DNA of 53,794 nt from Bryobacterales bacterium (GTDB taxonomy: Bacteria; Acidobacteriota; Terriglobia; Bryobacterales; UBA6623), in contig JAPPMC010000114.1 in assembly GCA_028819235.1 (NCBI GenBank), positions 1-53,794 of the forward strand, given 5' to 3'. Below, in pieces: positions 18,485 to 27,725 of this stretch. Position numbers and translations under genes: made by a program. The notes under the pieces are model-generated. The model was given only the letters and a program-made list of their open reading frames with translations. It was not told the origin of the DNA and did not search any database. The number at the start of each line of letters is the position of its first letter. The first letter of the stretch is position 1.

Positions 18485-21112
18485 ATGACGAGCTTTAGTG
18501 CCAGCGCCAAGCGCGGTTGGCGCAGCGCCTTGTGGCTGCCCGCGTGGTTGTCGCTGGCGATCCTTGGCCCGGAACCACTCGCGAGCGGCGCAGAAGAGTC
18601 GACCGTGCCAGCCCCTGCAATTCAGGAGGTCGACTTCGCAGGCGACGTTGAACCGATTCTCCTGAACCGCTGCGTCGGCTGCCACGGTGCCTCGCTTCCG
18701 TCGAATGGGCTGCGACTGGACGAGCCGCGCGCCGCGCTTCGAGGGGGAAACAGCGGCAGGGCAATCGTGCCTCACCGCAGTTCGGAGAGCCTGCTGATCC
18801 AACGCGTGGCAAGCCTGCGGAACGGATTCCGGATGCCGCCCGACGGACCGGGCCTGAGCCGGGAGGAGATCGGCATCCTGCGTGCTTGGATCGACCAAGG
18901 AGCAGCGTGGGAGCAGAAGGAGCGGCCCGGGAGAGAGCCTGACTGGGTGGATCACTGGGCCTTTCAGCCAATCCGGCGTCCGGCTGTCCCCGACGTCGCT
19001 CGAGATGGCTGGGCACGCAATCCGATCGACCGGTTCGTTCTCGCCAGGCTTGAGGCTGAGGGCCTGCAGCCGTCACCAGAAGCGGTCAGGTTGACCCTGC
19101 TGCGGAGGGTGACCCTGGACCTGATCGGGTTGCCGCCGACCACATCGGAGGCTCGAGACTTTCTCGAGGACACACGCCCCGGGGCGTATGGGCGCGCCGT
19201 GGACCGTCTGTTGGAGTCCAAGCACTACGGCGAGAAGTGGGCCCGCGACTGGCTGGATCTTGCACGCTACGCCGACTCGGACGGCTACACCCAGGATCTG
19301 GATCGGCCATACGCATGGCGCTGGCGCAACTGGGTGATCGACGCCCTGAACAGCGACCTGCCCTTCGACGAGTTCACTACCCTGCAGTTGGCCGCTGACC
19401 TGCTTCCTAGGCCGACTCCCGGCCAGATGGCCGCGCTGGGGTTCCACCGCAACACCCTCAGAAACCGGGAGGGCGGCACGATCTACGAGCAGTCCCGGTT
19501 CGAAGAGACCTTAGACCGGGCCAACACTGTAGCCTCCACTTGGCTCGGGCTGACGCTCGAGTGTGCGCAGTGCCATGACCACAAGTACGACCCGATTTCG
19601 CAGCGCGACTACTACGCATTCTTCGCATTCTTCGACAACGTGACCGACGAGCACATCGATGCGCCGATGCCGGGTGAATTCGGGCCCTACCTCCGGTCCC
19701 GTGCCGAGTACAGGCGAAAGCGGCAACAACTGCTCGACGAATACAGAGTCCCGGAACTCCAGCCCGAGTGGGAACGCCAGATGAAGATCGCTGCCGCTCG
19801 CCCCGGAGAGAGAACGGACTGGGATCTCTGCTACGACGTCATCTATCAAATGACCGACGGCGGGTGGGAAACCCTGTACAAGGAGCCAAGCACTCGCACC
19901 TACCACGAGCAGGAGGTGCTGACCGGCTACTTCATCGACTGGTACCACACCGTCGTCTCGAAGGAACGAACGGACGAGCTGCAGTTCAAGAAGCTGCGGA
20001 AGGAACTCGAGCAGCTTAAGGCTGTGCACCCCCAACTCAGCAGGGCCCGCATCATCCGTGAGCGGCGCGACCCGGGCACGACATTCCTTCGCTTCCGCGG
20101 CCAGTGGAACCGCAAGGGAGCCGAGGTCAGACCTAGGCCACCGACACTCCTGGAGGAGTCACAGGGTGAAGCACGCCAGACCCGTTTGGACCTCGCGAAG
20201 TGGATTCTGTCGCGGGACAACCCACTGACGGCACGGGTTGCCGCCAATCGAATGTGGCAGGCATTCTTCGGCCGCGGTCTCACGATCACATCCGAGGACT
20301 TCGGAACTCGCGGCGCCGAACCATCCCACCCCCAGCTGCTCGACTGGCTAGCCTCGGAGTTCCGGGATGGGGGATGGAGCGTCAAGCGCATGCACAAGCT
20401 GATCGTGATGTCCGCCACCTATCGACAATCGTCCCGGACCCGAGAGGACTTCTCGGATCAGGATCCCGACAACCTTCTGCTCTCGCGCCAGAATCGGCTC
20501 CGCCTCACATCAGAAGCTGTCCGCGATTCCGCCCTAGCGGCGAGTGGCCTCCTGGCGCCGCAGATCGGCGGGCCCAGCGTATTTCCACCGCTGCCCGAGG
20601 GTGTGACGGATCTCACGTACCAGTGGGACACGGAGCGGTGGCCCGAGAGTGAGGGTCCGGATCGCTACCGCCGAGGCTTGTACACCTTCTTCCGCCGAAC
20701 CTCACCCTTCCCGCAGATGATGATCTTCGACGCTCCGGACTCCAACCGGACCGCCAGTCGCCGGCGCCGGTCAAACACCCCCCTTCAGGCACTGAATCTT
20801 CTCAATGACGAAATCTTCCTTGAGGCTGCCCGGGCGTTGGCGGTGAGGATACTGACGGAGGAGCCGGGTGAGTGGGACGAACGGCTGGAGCACGCCTTCC
20901 AGTTGACGCTCAGTCGGCCTCCGGTGCTTCGGGAAACTGCCCAGCTGTTGGATACCTATCGGCGACAGCGCCACCTCCTCGAACAATCCCCGACCGATGC
21001 CGAGCGGCTGGCCGGGATTCCTCTGCCGGGCATCGATCAGGCCGAGATTGCGGCGTGGATGGGCGTTGGGAGGATTCTGATGAACACGGACGAGTTCATC
21101 ACAAGGGAGTAG
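18485..21112 (+). CDS. PSD1 and cytochrome c domain protein (PSCyt1-DUF1549-DUF1553)
   Basis: An 875-residue exported protein with the planctomycete-type architecture. After a signal/anchor segment (ALWLPAWLSLAILGPEPLASGA) comes a cytochrome-like domain with a CVGCH haem motif at residues 63-67. DUF1549 follows (NPIDRFVLARLEAEGL and, further on, a second CXXCH as CAQCHDHKYDP), and DUF1553 lies near the C-terminus (TARVAANRMWQAFFGRGL, SNTPLQALNLLND). Start could be ATG 18485, or TTG 18458 which has a better-spaced AGGAG. The usual DUF1501 partner gene does not follow; only decayed fragments do. Biochemical role of these proteins is unsettled; they co-occur with sulfatases and glycan degradation. 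Confidence 0.9.
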   Translation: MTSFSASAKRGWRSALWLPAWLSLAILGPEPLASGAEESTVPAPAIQEVDFAGDVEPILLNRCVGCHGASLPSNGLRLDEPRAALRGGNSGRAIVPHRSSESLLIQRVASLRNGFRMPPDGPGLSREEIGILRAWIDQGAAWEQKERPGREPDWVDHWAFQPIRRPAVPDVARDGWARNPIDRFVLARLEAEGLQPSPEAVRLTLLRRVTLDLIGLPPTTSEARDFLEDTRPGAYGRAVDRLLESKHYGEKWARDWLDLARYADSDGYTQDLDRPYAWRWRNWVIDALNSDLPFDEFTTLQLAADLLPRPTPGQMAALGFHRNTLRNREGGTIYEQSRFEETLDRANTVASTWLGLTLECAQCHDHKYDPISQRDYYAFFAFFDNVTDEHIDAPMPGEFGPYLRSRAEYRRKRQQLLDEYRVPELQPEWERQMKIAAARPGERTDWDLCYDVIYQMTDGGWETLYKEPSTRTYHEQEVLTGYFIDWYHTVVSKERTDELQFKKLRKELEQLKAVHPQLSRARIIRERRDPGTTFLRFRGQWNRKGAEVRPRPPTLLEESQGEARQTRLDLAKWILSRDNPLTARVAANRMWQAFFGRGLTITSEDFGTRGAEPSHPQLLDWLASEFRDGGWSVKRMHKLIVMSATYRQSSRTREDFSDQDPDNLLLSRQNRLRLTSEAVRDSALAASGLLAPQIGGPSVFPPLPEGVTDLTYQWDTERWPESEGPDRYRRGLYTFFRRTSPFPQMMIFDAPDSNRTASRRRRSNTPLQALNLLNDEIFLEAARALAVRILTEEPGEWDERLEHAFQLTLSRPPVLRETAQLLDTYRRQRHLLEQSPTDAERLAGIPLPGIDQAEIAAWMGVGRILMNTDEFITRE

Positions 21113-21160
21113 CGGCGGCCGGTCGAGACCCGAACGCCGCTGCGCGGCCGAACGCAATGG

Positions 21161-21355
21161 CCGTTCAATGACTCGCGGCTCGGAGTGCCTGACTTCGAGC
21201 GCTACAAGATAATAGGCGGTGGCGCCGTTCCGAGAGCAGTGCTGCATGCGTCTTGCTCCGAGCACGGATTCCGCCGGCTCCGTCCTCAGACAGATCTACC
21301 CGGACGTCGAGTCTTCGCTGGCAAGCTTGTCGGCCCAAAGCCCGCGTCGAAATAG
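21161..21355 (+). pseudogene. Fragment of a GH43/32-like propeller gene
   Basis: An open stretch of about 64 codons ending in TAG. Its first 45 residues align with the middle of the intact propeller protein at 25593-27068: PFNDSRLGVPDFERYK against PFKDSRPGVPNSERYK, and VLHAS.SEHGFRRLRP against VLHAFVSEDGIRWRP. No start, N-terminal part or remaining blades are present, so it is a relic of a paralogous gene. It lies 48 bases after the PSD1-type gene. Confidence 0.7.
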
Positions 21356-21660
21356 AGCGTGCCAACCTTCGGCCAGTCCGCCTTCAGCGCTTCCGCCAGC
21401 TTCGTGGTCACTTCCACGTCCTGCTCGCTCCAGAGGCACCGCCAGTCGGGCCAGAATTGCTGCGCGCTCTCCTCGATCTCCGCCGCCACTCATCGTTCCA
21501 ATGGTCGGCCCGCCGTGCCCTTTGACGCCCGGAGCGTGTGTTCCTCGTGGATCGAGAACGCCTTCCCTTCGTCCGAGATCTTCTCGCCCTCCAACAGCAA
21601 TCGCCACAGCTGGTCCGCCCGCCGCTCGGCGCGCCCTTCTGGTGGTCCAGCTGCTTGAGG
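21286..21660 (-). pseudogene. Unidentified broken gene remnant
   Basis: On the minus strand one frame reads like real protein on both sides of an internal TGA near 21490: upstream ADQLWRLLLEGEKISDEGKA, downstream AAEIEESAQQFWPDWRCLWS and KVGTLYFDAGFG. No complete start or full domain is visible and I do not recognise the family. The composition (Glu, Lys, Trp, aromatic residues) is unlike the Arg-Pro-rich shadow frames around it, which is why I list it. The remaining gap up to 21844 shows nothing else. Confidence 0.35.
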
Positions 21661-21844
21661 TCAGCACCCATCAGCCCCCCCCGCGGCCAGCCGCCAGGAG
21701 TTCTTCAACCGCCTGCCCACTTGCAGCAGCCCCATCCACGCGCAATTCTTGGTTTCTGCTGTGACAGTCTTGGACCATCCCAGCCGTCAGTGGACGGGCA
21801 GTGTCGATCCCAGAGGCCGGCTCCGTGTCGGTGTTTGATGACGC

Positions 21845-23377
21845 TCAGGCTACGAACGTCCGCAGGCCGCGCCACGTGCTGTAGCACATCGCAACAAGGG
21901 CCAGCGCGATTGGGAAACCGGTCGTGATGACCGCGGCCTGCAACGCTATAAGGCCGCCACCGAGCAGCAGTGCAATGGCAACAACGCCCTCCAGCGTGCA
22001 CCAGAACGCCCGCTGAACGACCGGCGCGTCCAGCTTGCCGCCTGCTGTAATCGCATCGATGACTAGTGACCCGGAGTCGGAGGAGGTGACGAAGAAGATC
22101 ACGACCAACACGATGGCCATGGACGAGGTCACATTGGCCATAGGCAGCGCGTCAAGCATGGCGAATAGGGCGATCTCCGGCTGCTGCGCCTGAACTGCGG
22201 AGAACACGTCTCGATAGCCGTGGTCGACGTACTGAGACACTGCCGTCCCGCCGAAGGCGTTCATCCAAAGCACGCAGCACAGCAGCGGGGCGACCAGCAT
22301 GCAGCCGATCAGCTCGCGCACGGTGCGGCCACGCGAGACACGGGCGATGAACATCCCGACGAAGGGGGACCACGAGAACCACCAGGCCCAGTAGAAAAGG
22401 GTCCAGTCGCGCATGAAATCGAGGTCCTCACGGCCGACCCAGTTGCTGAGTGGGCCGATCGATGCGGCGTACTGGCCCACGCTCGCGCTGACGCCTGCCA
22501 CGATGTCCCGCGTCGGCCCGACCGTCAGCACGAATCCCAGCAGGACTAGGGCCAGCAAGAGGTTGGCTTGACTGAGCCGCTTGACGCCCTTCTCGATGCC
22601 CATGAGCACCGACACCAGCGCCATGCCGGTGATGCCGACAATCAGCAGCACCTTGGTGGTGGAGGAGGCCGGCGCGCCGAACAGATGGGCCAGTCCGGCC
22701 GCCGTCTGCTCGGCGCCCAATCCGAGCGAGGTGGCCAACCCGAAGAGCGTGGCGAAGACGGCGAGGATGTCGATTAGGTGACCCCAGCGCCCCCAGATCG
22801 CTTCTCCTAGGAGCGGATAGAACGCCGACCGGAGTGTCAGCGGCAATCCGAGGTTGTACGAGGCGACGCCGAGCCCGACGGCGACGACCGCGTAGATTGC
22901 CCAGCCATGGATACCCCAGTGGAAGATGGTGGCGGCGATTCCGATGCGTCGAGCCGACACCAGGTCCGTACCGTCGCTGCCGAGCGGGGGTTGCAGGAAG
23001 TGCGTGACCGGCTCGGCCACCCCGAAGAACATCAAGCCGATGCCGATCCCGGCGGCGAACAGCATGGCGAACCAGGCGGCGGCAGAATAGTCCGGCCGTG
23101 CGTGAAGGCCACCCAACCGAACGCGCCCGAGCGGCGTCATGACCAGCACCAGACAGAAGAGCAGGAACAGATTGGCTGTCGCCATGAGCACCCAGTCGAA
23201 CGTCAAGGTGAGCCAGGTGCGCAGCATCCCGAAGGTCGCCGCCGCATCTTCCTGGAACACCAGCACACCGGCAACGAACCCGATGACTGTCAGGCTGGAC
23301 ACCACGAATACCGGATTGTGGATGTCGAGGCCGAAGGTCCGGATGTTGTCCTGACCGAGTTCGTGGCCGGCCTTCAT
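21845..23377 (-). CDS. BCCT-family betaine/choline/carnitine-type transporter
   Basis: A 510-residue inner-membrane secondary transporter with about twelve hydrophobic segments. Family marks include GIGIGLMFFGVAEPV, the GIHGWAIYAVV segment, and the Trp-rich stretch FYWAWWFSWSPFVGMFIARVSRGRTVRE, which lies in the substrate-binding helix. Substrates of the family are quaternary ammonium or sulfonium compounds (glycine betaine, choline, carnitine, DMSP). I chose ATG 23377; an in-frame ATG 29 codons upstream is possible but gives an unusual N-terminus. It is divergent from a small cupin by 178 bases. Long cytoplasmic osmosensing tails are absent, which suggests nutrient uptake rather than an osmosensor. 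Confidence 0.93.
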   Translation of the reverse strand: MKAGHELGQDNIRTFGLDIHNPVFVVSSLTVIGFVAGVLVFQEDAAATFGMLRTWLTLTFDWVLMATANLFLLFCLVLVMTPLGRVRLGGLHARPDYSAAAWFAMLFAAGIGIGLMFFGVAEPVTHFLQPPLGSDGTDLVSARRIGIAATIFHWGIHGWAIYAVVAVGLGVASYNLGLPLTLRSAFYPLLGEAIWGRWGHLIDILAVFATLFGLATSLGLGAEQTAAGLAHLFGAPASSTTKVLLIVGITGMALVSVLMGIEKGVKRLSQANLLLALVLLGFVLTVGPTRDIVAGVSASVGQYAASIGPLSNWVGREDLDFMRDWTLFYWAWWFSWSPFVGMFIARVSRGRTVRELIGCMLVAPLLCCVLWMNAFGGTAVSQYVDHGYRDVFSAVQAQQPEIALFAMLDALPMANVTSSMAIVLVVIFFVTSSDSGSLVIDAITAGGKLDAPVVQRAFWCTLEGVVAIALLLGGGLIALQAAVITTGFPIALALVAMCYSTWRGLRTFVA

Positions 23378-23555
23378 GGCGTCGCTTGGTGCCCTCCGAC
23401 GCACCGTCGCCGAGCCGCTGCCATTCGCGCTATCCTTCGCGTGGAAGGACGCGTCCACCAGCATCGACCGCGGCTTTGTCCCTACGTCTGGTGACGGACG
23501 CGCCGATCATGAGTGCGCTAGGTTCACGCCGGGACGACCGGCAAGAGGATGATCC

Positions 23556-23954
23556 ATGTGTGCGCCCAAACCTGCTGTTGTCGATGGGGCAACCCTCGAC
23601 TGGGAACGATGGAACGACCCCACGCTCGCCGCCAAGAGCGCGGTACGGTGGAAGATCCTGATCGCCGGCGAACGCACAGCGAGCCGCGGCCCCGTCACGG
23701 GCATCGGGCAAGTGGCGCCCGGCGCGCAACTCTTGCCTCATCACCACGAGCCCGAGGAGACCTACTACATCGTCAGCGGTCAAGGGGAGATGGAGATCGA
23801 AGATGAAGCGCCGGCGGTAGGCCCCGGCTGCGCCATCTACATCCCTGCCAATGCTCGGCACGCGCTGCGATGCACCGGCTCGGAGCCGCTGGTGTTCGTG
23901 TTCGCCTTCGCACGGGATCGCTTCGACCAGATCAGGTACCACTTCGTCCAATAA
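23556..23954 (+). CDS. Single-domain cupin beside a BCCT transporter
   Basis: A 132-residue cupin. Motif 1 has H62, H63 and H64, E68 and Y70/Y71 (PHHHEPEETYYIVSGQGE), fitting G(X)5HXH(X)3E(X)6G exactly; motif 2 ends in H102 (CAIYIPANARHAL). These would bind one divalent metal. The ATG at 23556 follows AGAGGATGATCC. It is divergent from the BCCT transporter, so the two may share a regulatory region and a substrate. Some small cupins next to BCCT carriers cleave DMSP, but generic cupins share the same motifs, so the activity is open. Confidence 0.82.
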   Translation: MCAPKPAVVDGATLDWERWNDPTLAAKSAVRWKILIAGERTASRGPVTGIGQVAPGAQLLPHHHEPEETYYIVSGQGEMEIEDEAPAVGPGCAIYIPANARHALRCTGSEPLVFVFAFARDRFDQIRYHFVQ

Positions 23955-23995
23955 CGGCCGCGCTCTTGGACGGTGGTTCGCCGGCGACGACACCG

Positions 23996-24950
23996 TCAGA
24001 AAGAGCCTGTCGCGCTCGCGGAGATCGCCCGTGGCACTCCACGCCACGCTGCGTTCTCGGTGATCGTCGACAGATACGCCTTGTCGAGCAGCTTGTTCGC
24101 GCCTCTCGCGAACCCCGTCGACCGGATCAGGTCGCTCAACATCTCGCCCGAGAGGCTGACGTAGGCGTGCACGAGCCAGTGGTCGTCCGCGTACCAGTCC
24201 AACAGCAGGGTGACGCGCCGCGACGAGGTGTCCTTGGCACTCAGCCCCATGCCAAGCGGACCGCTCTGATCGAGCGAGACGACCCACCACCGGTCCGGCA
24301 CGCCGGAGCCGTCGGTCCCGGTCACGATACCCGTATTCGCGTCGACCAGCGGGTCGCCCGTCCAGATGTACTGCGAGTCGGTGCACGTGAAGGCGGAATG
24401 GACCGATGTCCGGCGCGGAAACTGCACCGTCGCCGAGAACTCGACCCCGCTCGTGTCGATGCCGCCCGCTTTGAACTAGGCGCCGACGCCCGGGTTGAGG
24501 TGGTTGGGACCGGTCGCCGCGCCAAGCTCGCGTCATAAGATGCGATTCTGGAAGTCGCTGTTGTACCAGGTGGCGCTCAACGCCAGTCGGCCCCCCGCGT
24601 ACTGCAGTTCGACATCGATGCTCGAGGCAGTCTCGGGCTCGAGCAGGTCGCCGCTGTGGCCCGACACCTTGAGCAGCGAGCTGCTGATCGCCTTGGAGTT
24701 CTAGGGATGGCCAGGAAACTGGTCCAGACCCTCGACCGCCGTCTCGTACGTCACGCCGCCGGACAGGAGCACGTCGGAATCCGAATCGACCTCCAGGTTC
24801 GGATCGATGTTGAACAGGTCCTCCCGCGACACACCGATCAGGTACTGCTTGACGCCGCCGCTCAGGGCGAGCGGCGAAGGTCATCTCCTCCACGTACCAC
24901 TCTAGGACGTGCTGCAGAAACTGCAAGTCGTACCTGTCGGTCACGGCGGA
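23996..24950 (-). pseudogene. Decayed TonB-dependent receptor (C-terminal barrel)
   Basis: Read on the minus strand through at least two frameshifts and two stop codons, this stretch gives consecutive TonB-receptor barrel pieces: YLIGVSREDLFNIDPNLEV, LSGGVTYETAVEGLDQFPG, a stop, LEPETASSIDVELQYAGGRL with ATWYNSDFQNRIL, a stop, FKAGGIDTSGVEFSATVQFP, then TDSQYIWTGDPLVDANTG and finally a C-terminus ISASATGSF. The final aromatic residue and order of segments match the family. The signal peptide, plug and early barrel are missing; an ISKra4 transposase relic takes their place upstream. Clearly non-functional. Confidence 0.75.
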
Positions 24951-25440
24951 GTAGGCATCCAAGCGGGGTCGCAGACAGCATCGCCATCGTCGTCGATCTG
25001 TTCGGCCGACCAGATCACGATCAGCTTGGCCTCGCGCGTGCCGGCGGAGCCGTCGCCCTGCATGCCGACCTTGCCGGCCACCTCGTTGGGGTGCATCGTC
25101 ACGTCCTTTCCGTCGATGTGGAGGTACATGGTGGGTGTGGCAGGGGACTCGTAGGCGACACGACCGCGATCTCGGCGGCCCGCTCCGCCTGCTTGGCACG
25201 GACCGTCCCGGTGGCCAGCTCGGCCAGCAGCTCGGCGGCCCTTCGGAAGCTGGCCAGGTCCGCTACCGAGCCTCTCGTGCGCGTCACGGCCGGGGACAGG
25301 CCGTTATCTTGCAGGCCCAAGGCCGGATCCCGCGGGCAGAAGCCCTCGCCGCACTGTTGGCAGCGGTAGTAGGCGCGCTCGAGGGTCACCCGCCCGAGGA
25401 CCGTCTCGAAGGAGTGGTGGCAGCCGGTTGACGTGCCGGA
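24951..25440 (-). mobile_element. ISKra4-family transposase remnant
   Basis: On the minus strand the translation contains the N-terminal zinc-finger-like part of an ISKra4 transposase (VTLERAYYRCQQCGEGFCPR, DNGLSPAVTRTRG and ELLAELATGTVRAKQAERAA). After a frameshift it continues with the family segment TMYLHIDGKDVTMHPNEVAG and DGSAGTREAKLIVIWSAE. The 3' half of the transposase, with the rest of the DDE core, is missing, and the sequence runs directly into the decayed TonB receptor. No inverted repeats could be identified. Confidence 0.7.
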
Positions 25441-25592
25441 CCCAGTGGAGCGTCTGGACGCAATTCGCCCGTCCGGACAGGGTGTTGGCGTCCAGCTAGG
25501 CGTAATCCGCGAGGGGTGCGGCCCCCGTCCGCTGCGATATGCTCTGGAGGCCTCCTCATTGGAGTTCGAACCAAGGTACCGTGCAAGGCGAT

Positions 25593-27068
25593 ATGCTGGC
25601 GACGCCGCCACGACTCGACCGACGAGCGCTGCTTGCCGGCATGGCTGGCTGGTCCCCTGCCACTGCCTCCGGCCAGGCATCGGCGGACGAGGCCGGGCGG
25701 AAAACGCGGATGAGCCGGGGCGAGGGCCCCGGCTCCCGTTTGCCGGAGCTCGTCGGGTCGGGCGTTGAGCTTTTCGTCGACCGCCATAGGATCGCGAGCG
25801 CCGATGGCGTGGTCCTGCGCTTGCACCACCCACGACGTGCGCAAGTCGCGGTAGCGTTCAACCGCCCTTGGGAAGGTCCCACATCCGCGTACGTCACGGT
25901 CTTCGAGGACGAAGGGCGCTACCGCATGTACTACCGGGGATCTCTTGGTGGTGGCCAAACCGAGCAGACATGTTACGCCGAGAGCCGGGACGGCATCAAC
26001 TGGGTCCGCCCCGAACTGGGCAATTTCGATTGGCAGGGCTCCCGCAGAAACAACATCGTGCTTCGCGGCGTTGGCGCGCACAACTTCGCGCCGTTCAAGG
26101 ACTCCCGACCGGGAGTGCCCAACTCCGAGCGCTACAAGGCGTTGGGCCGCGGGACAGATCCGAAAGACGTCCTGCATGCGTTCGTCTCCGAGGACGGAAT
26201 CCGCTGGCGGCCTGCATCACCCGATCCGGTGTTCACCAAGGGAAGGTTCGATTCGCAGAACGTCGCCTTTTGGGACTCCGTAAGGGGTAAGTACCGCTGC
26301 TACTTCCGGACTCCGTACCGAGGCGTGCGGGGAATCGGGGTGGTCGAGTCCGCCGACTTCCTGAGCTGGGGAGAGCCGCGGCTGATCTCTCTCTACCCGC
26401 CCGATGCGGAGCACCTCTACACCAACGCGACGATCCCGTACTTCCGGAACCCGGAATACCGATTGGGATTCCCGAAGCGCTTTCTTCCGGCTAGACAGAA
26501 GCTGCCGCAGCGGGCCACCGGAGGAATCTCAGACGCCGTCCTGCTCAGCAGCCGCGACGGATTGCACTTTGACCGGACGTTCATGGATGCTTGGCTCAAG
26601 CCAGGCCCGGATTCGCGCAACTGGGGCGACCGGAGCACAATGCCGGCGTGGGGCCTCCTGCGTACCGGCGACGGTGAGTTGTCGGCCTACGTCGGGGAGC
26701 ACTACCGATTGCCCACCGCGCGCCTTCGGCGCGTGACGATGCGCTTGGACGGGTTCGCGTCGGCGAGTGCCGGGGCAGCCGGCGGCAGCCTGACAACCAC
26801 TCCGTTGCGCTACCGGGGTAGTCGGCTTGTGCTGAACTACGCGACCTCAGCCGCGGGCTCACTCCGGGTCGAACTGCAGGATGCCAATGGCCGCGCTGCG
26901 CCGGGCTTCTCACTGGCGGAAGCGCCCTCGCTTTACGGGGATGCCATGGCTGAGGCCTACACATGGAAGAAGGGTGCCGACACTTCAAAGTTGGCTGGCC
27001 GTCGGATTAGGCTCCACTTCGTGCTTCAGGACTGCGATCTTTACTCGTACCGGTTCGCGGGGCGGTGA
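25593..27068 (+). CDS. Exported GH43/GH32-like beta-propeller protein
   Basis: A 491-residue protein with an N-terminal twin-arginine-like signal (LDRRALLAGMAG). The body resembles the five-bladed propeller of glycoside hydrolase families 32/43: YRMYYRGSLGG, CYAESRDGINWVRPELG, HAFVSEDGIRW, YRCYFRTPYRG and AVLLSSRDGLHF are repeated blade motifs. The catalytic acids cannot be assigned with confidence. A beta-sandwich-like C-terminal part follows from about residue 390. The ATG at 25593 is preferred because the signal begins there. A fragment of a paralogue lies at 21161-21355. Together with the sulfatases it suggests breakdown of a sulfated or decorated glycan. Confidence 0.78.
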   Translation: MLATPPRLDRRALLAGMAGWSPATASGQASADEAGRKTRMSRGEGPGSRLPELVGSGVELFVDRHRIASADGVVLRLHHPRRAQVAVAFNRPWEGPTSAYVTVFEDEGRYRMYYRGSLGGGQTEQTCYAESRDGINWVRPELGNFDWQGSRRNNIVLRGVGAHNFAPFKDSRPGVPNSERYKALGRGTDPKDVLHAFVSEDGIRWRPASPDPVFTKGRFDSQNVAFWDSVRGKYRCYFRTPYRGVRGIGVVESADFLSWGEPRLISLYPPDAEHLYTNATIPYFRNPEYRLGFPKRFLPARQKLPQRATGGISDAVLLSSRDGLHFDRTFMDAWLKPGPDSRNWGDRSTMPAWGLLRTGDGELSAYVGEHYRLPTARLRRVTMRLDGFASASAGAAGGSLTTTPLRYRGSRLVLNYATSAAGSLRVELQDANGRAAPGFSLAEAPSLYGDAMAEAYTWKKGADTSKLAGRRIRLHFVLQDCDLYSYRFAGR

Positions 27069-27169
27069 CTCGCCGATTCCGTCCGTGTTCCCAAGTGGGC
27101 CGCGAGTTGCGCCGCTGCCTTGATCCGGTGAGGCGAGACGCTACCCCCGTGATACGCCGCAGAGTCTGA

Positions 27170-27602
27170 GAACGCTGATAGCTCTCTCGGGCCTGCCCAT
27201 TATGAGCCAGCGCTCTGTGTCTCCCAGCCGAACATTGTGCCGATCGTGGCCGACGATTTGGGCTACGTGCATCTCGGATCGTACGGCCAGACAAAGAGCC
27301 GCACGCCAGACATCGCCACGATGGCAGGGAAGGGCATGCGCTTCACGCAAGAACATGCTGCGTCGACTGTCTGCGCACATTCCCGCAGCGTCTTGATCAC
27401 CGGGCTGAATCTTGGCTACGCTTCCGTCCCGGGCAATCCGGGCGACGCCCACGTCGCCGATGTGGACGTAATGCAAGCGGAAGTCGCTAGGCGGGCTGGC
27501 TACGTGACGGGCACCTTCGGGGAGCGGGATCCCGGGCTGGAGGACAGCCTTGGCCATCCGATCCGCCAAGCCTTCGATTACTCCTTGGGAAACCTACAGT
27601 AG
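27170..27602 (+). pseudogene. Truncated, mutated sulfatase (paralogue of the gene at 35360)
   Basis: From QPNIVPIVADDLGY onward the sequence follows the intact sulfatase at 35360-36853 segment by segment: HLGSYGQTKSRTPDI, GMRFTQEHAASTVCAHSRSV, then GLEDSLGHPIRQAFDYSLG, and then a stop after about 127 residues. The homology continues upstream at DNA level into the signal-peptide region, but the frame there is broken. The formylglycine motif CXPSR has become CAHSR, so even this part could not be activated. More than two thirds of the enzyme is missing. The 120 bases after it hold no gene. Confidence 0.85.
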
Positions 27603-27725
27603 GCCCGCGGGACAGGGACGAACCAGTGTCCATATGTTGTAGTCGGTTGGCGACCTTCAGCTAGCAAGAGCCGTCTGCTTCCGGTGCGGCGGGTTCGCCG
27701 CCGTCGGTTGTGATGACTCTTGGCG

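Noticed and set aside
23430..25199. A 589-codon open frame on the minus strand
   Set aside because: It crosses the cupin gene and the TonB and ISKra4 relics out of frame. The translation is Arg-rich and unlike protein; the true relics lie in other frames.
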